NCBI RefSeq assembly: GCF_024138395.1
Contig: NZ_JAMYDU010000007.1
Coordinates: forward strand, 62,001 to 126,000
DNA from: Pseudomonas mandelii
Lineage (GTDB): Bacteria; Pseudomonadota; Gammaproteobacteria; Pseudomonadales; Pseudomonadaceae
DNA length: 64,000 bases
Direction of reading: 5' to 3'
The first letter of the stretch is position 1. Every line of letters begins with the position of its first letter. A program made the position numbers and the translations under genes. The notes under the pieces were generated by a model. That model was not told the DNA's origin and did no database searches. It saw only the letters and a program-made list of their open reading frames with translations. This document shows, piece by piece, positions 63,420 to 64,000 of this stretch.

Positions 63420-63456
63420 GATTATTGTTTCCTGCTTTTGTGCGAAAACAATAATC
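63420..63456 (-). promoter_or_regulatory. 11-bp inverted repeat spanning the amidohydrolase ribosome site
   Basis: GATTATTGTTT (63420-63430) and AAACAATAATC (63446-63456) are perfect complements with a 15-base spacer. It directly abuts the amidohydrolase start codon, so it may be an operator or, in the mRNA, a hairpin that holds the AGGA at its loop edge. Confidence 0.6.
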
Positions 63457-63500
63457 GTCGTCAGTGCTTCGTCGCTCCCGCCAACTCGACGTGTAGTATC

Positions 63501-63581
63501 AAAATTTCGCCATGTGCGATTTGACAGGCATGCAGGATCTCAAGACTTTGCCAGTCGCCATTCAAGCGATGGCGAAATTTT
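63501..63581. repeat. 13-bp perfect inverted repeat, 55-base spacer
   Basis: AAAATTTCGCCAT (63501-63513) and ATGGCGAAATTTT (63569-63581) are perfect complements upstream of the amidohydrolase gene. They could be paired operator sites or ends of a very small element; no target duplication was recognised. Confidence 0.7.
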
Positions 63582-63610
63582 GTTGTCGCGACATTCGTCA
63601 GTCACCTCTC

Positions 63611-63694
63611 TTACACCGGAGAAATCGTGGCCAGCGCACCAATCAAAATGGTCAACACCAGAAATCCACCCAGGAAAAATGCCATCTTGCCCAT
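63611..63694 (-). CDS. 27-residue single-helix membrane peptide
   Basis: The frame reads MGKMAFFLGGFLVLTILIGA, then LATISPV and stop: one hydrophobic helix with a Lys near the N-terminus. AGGAGG lies four bases before the ATG, one of the best ribosome sites in the window. I do not recognise the family. It is upstream of the amidohydrolase gene on the same strand but 190 bases away. Confidence 0.65.
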   Translation of the reverse strand: MGKMAFFLGGFLVLTILIGALATISPV

Positions 63695-63722
63695 TGGGCC
63701 TCCTACGTTATGAGTTTGCGGT

Positions 63723-63742
63723 GCAGCGGCTACCGCCGCTGC
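63723..63742. other. Perfect 8-bp hairpin upstream of the 27-codon gene
   Basis: GCAGCGGC and GCCGCTGC pair around TACC, with no T-run on either side. It sits 29 bases before the small gene start (minus strand) and may be a leader structure. Confidence 0.45.
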
Positions 63743-63840
63743 TGACCGTACTGTCATTCTGAGTCGAAGGCTGATCCCATTACAGATGCAGATGGCAAAG
63801 GAAAAACCGTATCAGCCGTCCTCCAATGTCGCGGACATGG

Positions 63841-63864
63841 CGAAGGCTGCGATCTTTTGATCTT
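63841..63864. repeat. Half copy of class A REP
   Basis: CGAAGGCTGCGATCTTTTGA TCTT matches one class A arm; no partner is seen. It lies just beyond the stop of the partial gene at the window end. Confidence 0.7.
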
Positions 63865-63879
63865 CAGCGTCCCTAGCTT

Positions 63880-64000
63880 TTACATTCCAGTGGAGAACTC
63901 TGGCGGGTGTTCAATTGCCGGGCGTACGGTGCGCAAGGCTGCCTCGTATTGACCAAGTATCTGCAACGCCCAGTCGGCACGTGCCCGAATGCGACTATCG
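63880..64000 (-). CDS. C-terminal fragment of an unidentified protein (5' end outside window)
   Basis: The minus strand is open from the window edge for 39 codons to a TAA: DSRIRARADWALQILGQYEA, then ALRTVRPAIEHPPEF STGM. It reads like a helical C-terminus with coding-like composition and sits just before a half REP, which often follows genes here. I cannot name the family from this fragment. Confidence 0.5.
   Translation of the reverse strand, partial: DSRIRARADWALQILGQYEAALRTVRPAIEHPPEFSTGM

Overview
The window looks like a chromosomal segment from a Pseudomonas of the fluorescens group. The reasons are the GC-rich coding sequence, an hcnABC hydrogen cyanide synthase operon with ANR- and RsmA-type signals, Pseudomonas-restricted small families such as DUF2388, and many dispersed REP-type palindromes. 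I saw no tRNA, rRNA, CRISPR array, insertion sequence or prophage. Names are from recognised protein motifs and family resemblance; no database search was run.

Layout. 1-8.8 kb: a myo-inositol catabolic operon on the minus strand (iolC-iolE-iolB-mmsA-iolI-iolD in transcription order, iolD cut by the window edge), with a divergent RpiR-type regulator. 9-12.2 kb: hcnABC. 12.2-14 kb: two membrane proteins and a 23-residue peptide. 14.2-16.2 kb: a two-component system. 16.4-17.1 kb: a DinB-family protein next to a probable gene remnant. 17.3-20.8 kb: a structured leader, a small protein and the Mg2+ ATPase MgtA. 21-25.7 kb: a Na/Pi-type transporter, a DUF2388 protein, a PLP-dependent dehydratase, a HAD phosphatase and a lone receiver protein. 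25.9-29.6 kb: a sigma/anti-sigma/TonB-receptor iron-uptake module whose anti-sigma factor lacks its central FecR domain. 29.7-32.3 kb: an RlmI-like methyltransferase, a quinone reductase and a TetR regulator. 32.4-40 kb: a lactate-type permease, then a glutamine synthetase-like ligase, aldehyde dehydrogenase, iron alcohol dehydrogenase and amino acid permease, which together suggest gamma-glutamylated amino-alcohol or polyamine catabolism. 40.2-44.7 kb: a Tat-exported dienelactone hydrolase-like protein and the most interesting cassette. 44.8-48 kb: an MFS exporter with divergent LysR regulator, a DUF1289 protein and a small unknown protein. 48.5-54 kb: katG and a large FAD/Fe-S YdiJ-type dehydrogenase. 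54-64 kb: a LysR regulator, an exported amidase, an OpuC/Osm-type quaternary-amine ABC transporter, a GlxA-type regulator, an alpha/beta hydrolase, an amidohydrolase and a 27-residue membrane peptide.

The best candidate for an undescribed system is 41338-44666. Three consecutive genes encode proteins ending in the same roughly 50-residue module with a GDL motif (one is the module alone, two carry a DUF1842-like domain in front). They are followed by a radical SAM/SPASM enzyme with an extra C-terminal four-cysteine ribbon. This has the form of a peptide-modification (RiPP-like) system with both free and carrier-fused substrates. The cassette is bracketed and split by three copies of a roughly 147-bp palindromic repeat.
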